Below, piece after piece: positions 63,064 through 64,000 of a stretch of DNA of 64,000 nucleotides. The translations under genes and the position numbers were made by a program. Numbering within the stretch: position 1 is the first letter of the stretch; the number at the start of each line of letters is the position of its first letter. The stretch spans positions 2,480,001-2,544,000 of the forward strand of contig NZ_JAABLQ010000001.1 of NCBI RefSeq assembly GCF_009915765.1, in the 5' to 3' direction. Origin of the DNA: Pannonibacter sp. XCT-53 (GTDB lineage: Bacteria; Pseudomonadota; Alphaproteobacteria; Rhizobiales; Stappiaceae). Below the pieces are notes generated by a model, which was given only the letters and a program-made list of their open reading frames with translations, made no database searches and was not told the origin of the DNA.

Positions 63064-63211
63064 CACGGCAGATCCGGATGACAAGGCCGGCAGCGGGCGC
63101 TTGACGCCTCGCTGCGGCTCCGTCATGCAGGACTTGCGACACTCTTGCGGCCCCTCGCGACCGAGGGAAATGACCGCCGCCACCGTCCTGCCGCGCGGCT
63201 CGGAAACAGAC

Positions 63212-64000
63212 ATGTTCAAGGCTCTTGCTTCGATCTCGGCGCTGCTGGCGTCGGTTGGACTGCTGCTCGTCGGCCACGGGCTGCAGGGCACCCTGCTGCC
63301 GCTGGCGGCGCAGGAGGCTCGGTTCTCGGACCTCGCCATCGGCCTGATTTCGTCCGGCTATTTCGTCGGCATGGTCGCAGGCTGTCTCGCCGGCCCCTTC
63401 ATCATCCGGCGCGCGGGTCATGTGCGGGCCTTTGCGGCGCTGATTTCCTTCATGTCCGCCGTTGTCCTGCTGCATCCGGTCCTGGTGGATCCGGTGTCGT
63501 GGTTCCTGATCCGTGTCGTTTCGGGCTTCTGCCTCGCCGGCTTCTACATGATCGTCGAGAGCTGGCTCAACGAGGCGGCGGACAACCGCAACCGTGGCAT
63601 GATCATGTCGTTCTACATCGTGGTGCTCTATGCCTCGATGATGGTCGGTCAGGTCTCCATCTCGCTGTTCGGGATCGACAGCTTCCTGCCCTTCATCGTG
63701 GCGTCGATCATGGTGAGCCTGTCGGTCATTCCGGTTTCGCTCACCACCTCGACGCAGCCGGCGCCGATCACGATCGTGCGCTTCCGGCCGGTGAAACTCT
63801 ACCAGACGTCGCCGGCCGCCTTCGTCGGCTGTTTCCTTGTCGGCCTGGCGAGCAGCGCCATCTGGACGATGGCTCCGATCTACGGCACGCAGATCGGCTT
63901 CTCGACGAACGAGGCGGCCTATTACACGGCCGCCTTCATCGGCGGAGGCGTGCTGGGCCAGTGGCCCTTCGGGCGATTGTCCGACCGGATGGACCGGCGA
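63212..64000 (+). CDS. MFS transporter (YcaD-like), N-terminal part
   Basis: 263 codons, running off the window. The translation begins MFKALASISALLASVGLLLV and continues GHGLQGTLLPLAAQEARFSD; then LAIGLISSGYFVGMVAGCLAGPFIIRRAGHVRAFA with the MFS loop 2-3 sequence, and FCLAGFYMIVESWLNEAADNRNRGMIMSFYIVVLY, which resembles the YcaD/Ygay-type group of MFS proteins. About seven membrane helices are visible. Substrate unknown. ATG 63212 is preferred; an in-frame ATG at 63170 has its ribosome site too close. Confidence 0.88.
   Translation, partial: MFKALASISALLASVGLLLVGHGLQGTLLPLAAQEARFSDLAIGLISSGYFVGMVAGCLAGPFIIRRAGHVRAFAALISFMSAVVLLHPVLVDPVSWFLIRVVSGFCLAGFYMIVESWLNEAADNRNRGMIMSFYIVVLYASMMVGQVSISLFGIDSFLPFIVASIMVSLSVIPVSLTTSTQPAPITIVRFRPVKLYQTSPAAFVGCFLVGLASSAIWTMAPIYGTQIGFSTNEAAYYTAAFIGGGVLGQWPFGRLSDRMDRR

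Noticed and set aside
1..64000. CRISPR arrays, insertion sequences, prophage
   Set aside because: No regularly spaced repeats of 24-40 bases, no transposase, integrase or phage structural gene was found on either strand.

Overview
The window is GC-rich chromosomal DNA from an alphaproteobacterium, most likely of the order Hyphomicrobiales (Rhizobiales). The evidence is the GcrA cell-cycle regulator with a CtrA-type box in front of it, a class I lysyl-tRNA synthetase, a SAM-II riboswitch in front of metZ, a double-domain dCTP deaminase, long rhizobial-type PstC and PstA proteins, and the neighbourhood histone deacetylase-like gene/xseB/dxs. A Stappiaceae-like genus (Pannonibacter, Roseibium, Stappia) would fit, but that is an impression only. 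No phage, transposase, integrase, CRISPR array or plasmid gene was seen. Most of the window is core genome.

Layout. 1-3.0 kb: end of a thiolase gene and a fused enoyl-CoA hydratase/3-hydroxyacyl-CoA dehydrogenase (beta-oxidation). 3-5.3 kb: a long non-coding gap with a G-quadruplex-like array, an AraC-type regulator and a small membrane protein. 5.4-9.6 kb: deacetylase and dcd on the minus strand, then promoter, SAM-II riboswitch, terminator and metZ on the plus strand, meeting a CDP-alcohol phosphatidyltransferase. 9.7-16.5 kb: apaG, a TerB-like gene, lysK, a nuclease-like protein, a LexA-fold regulator without its protease dyad, DUF952-pyrD, and a bacterial voltage-gated channel with filter TLEGWSD. 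16.8-24 kb: tRNA-Gly(CCC), a very large GH64-like/DUF4114 protein, a membrane glycosyltransferase, a periplasmic binding protein and a hydrolase; this is the most accessory-looking part. 24-29 kb: an RND efflux pump (permease and adaptor). 29-33.2 kb: argD-argF-hslO, and divergent gcrA.

33.6-42.6 kb is a complete phosphate regulon on the minus strand: phoR, two pstS-type binding proteins, pstC, pstA, pstB, phoU, phoB. Pho boxes can be read in front of both binding-protein genes, and a hairpin between pstS and pstC could set their relative expression. 42.7-56.5 kb is a mixed housekeeping stretch: SRPBCC, metallo-hydrolase, DUF1499, acyl-CoA ligase, HAD phosphatase, class III aminotransferase, a 41-codon small gene, CorA, pdxH, a surface lipoprotein, a DnaJ-type protein, and an enoyl-CoA hydratase/acyl-CoA dehydrogenase pair preceded by an 18-bp perfect palindrome. 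56.5-64 kb: threonylcarbamoyl-AMP synthase, a probable small RNA, a second deacetylase, xseB, a LuxR-type regulator, a possible minus-strand small RNA, dxs and the start of an MFS transporter.

The strongest leads are RNA- and regulation-level: the riboswitch whose terminator and antiterminator can both be drawn, two candidate small RNAs, the CtrA-like box before gcrA, the Pho-box architecture, the degenerate LexA-fold regulator with a putative operator, and the channel filter that predicts calcium rather than sodium selectivity. No wholly new multi-gene system is evident.
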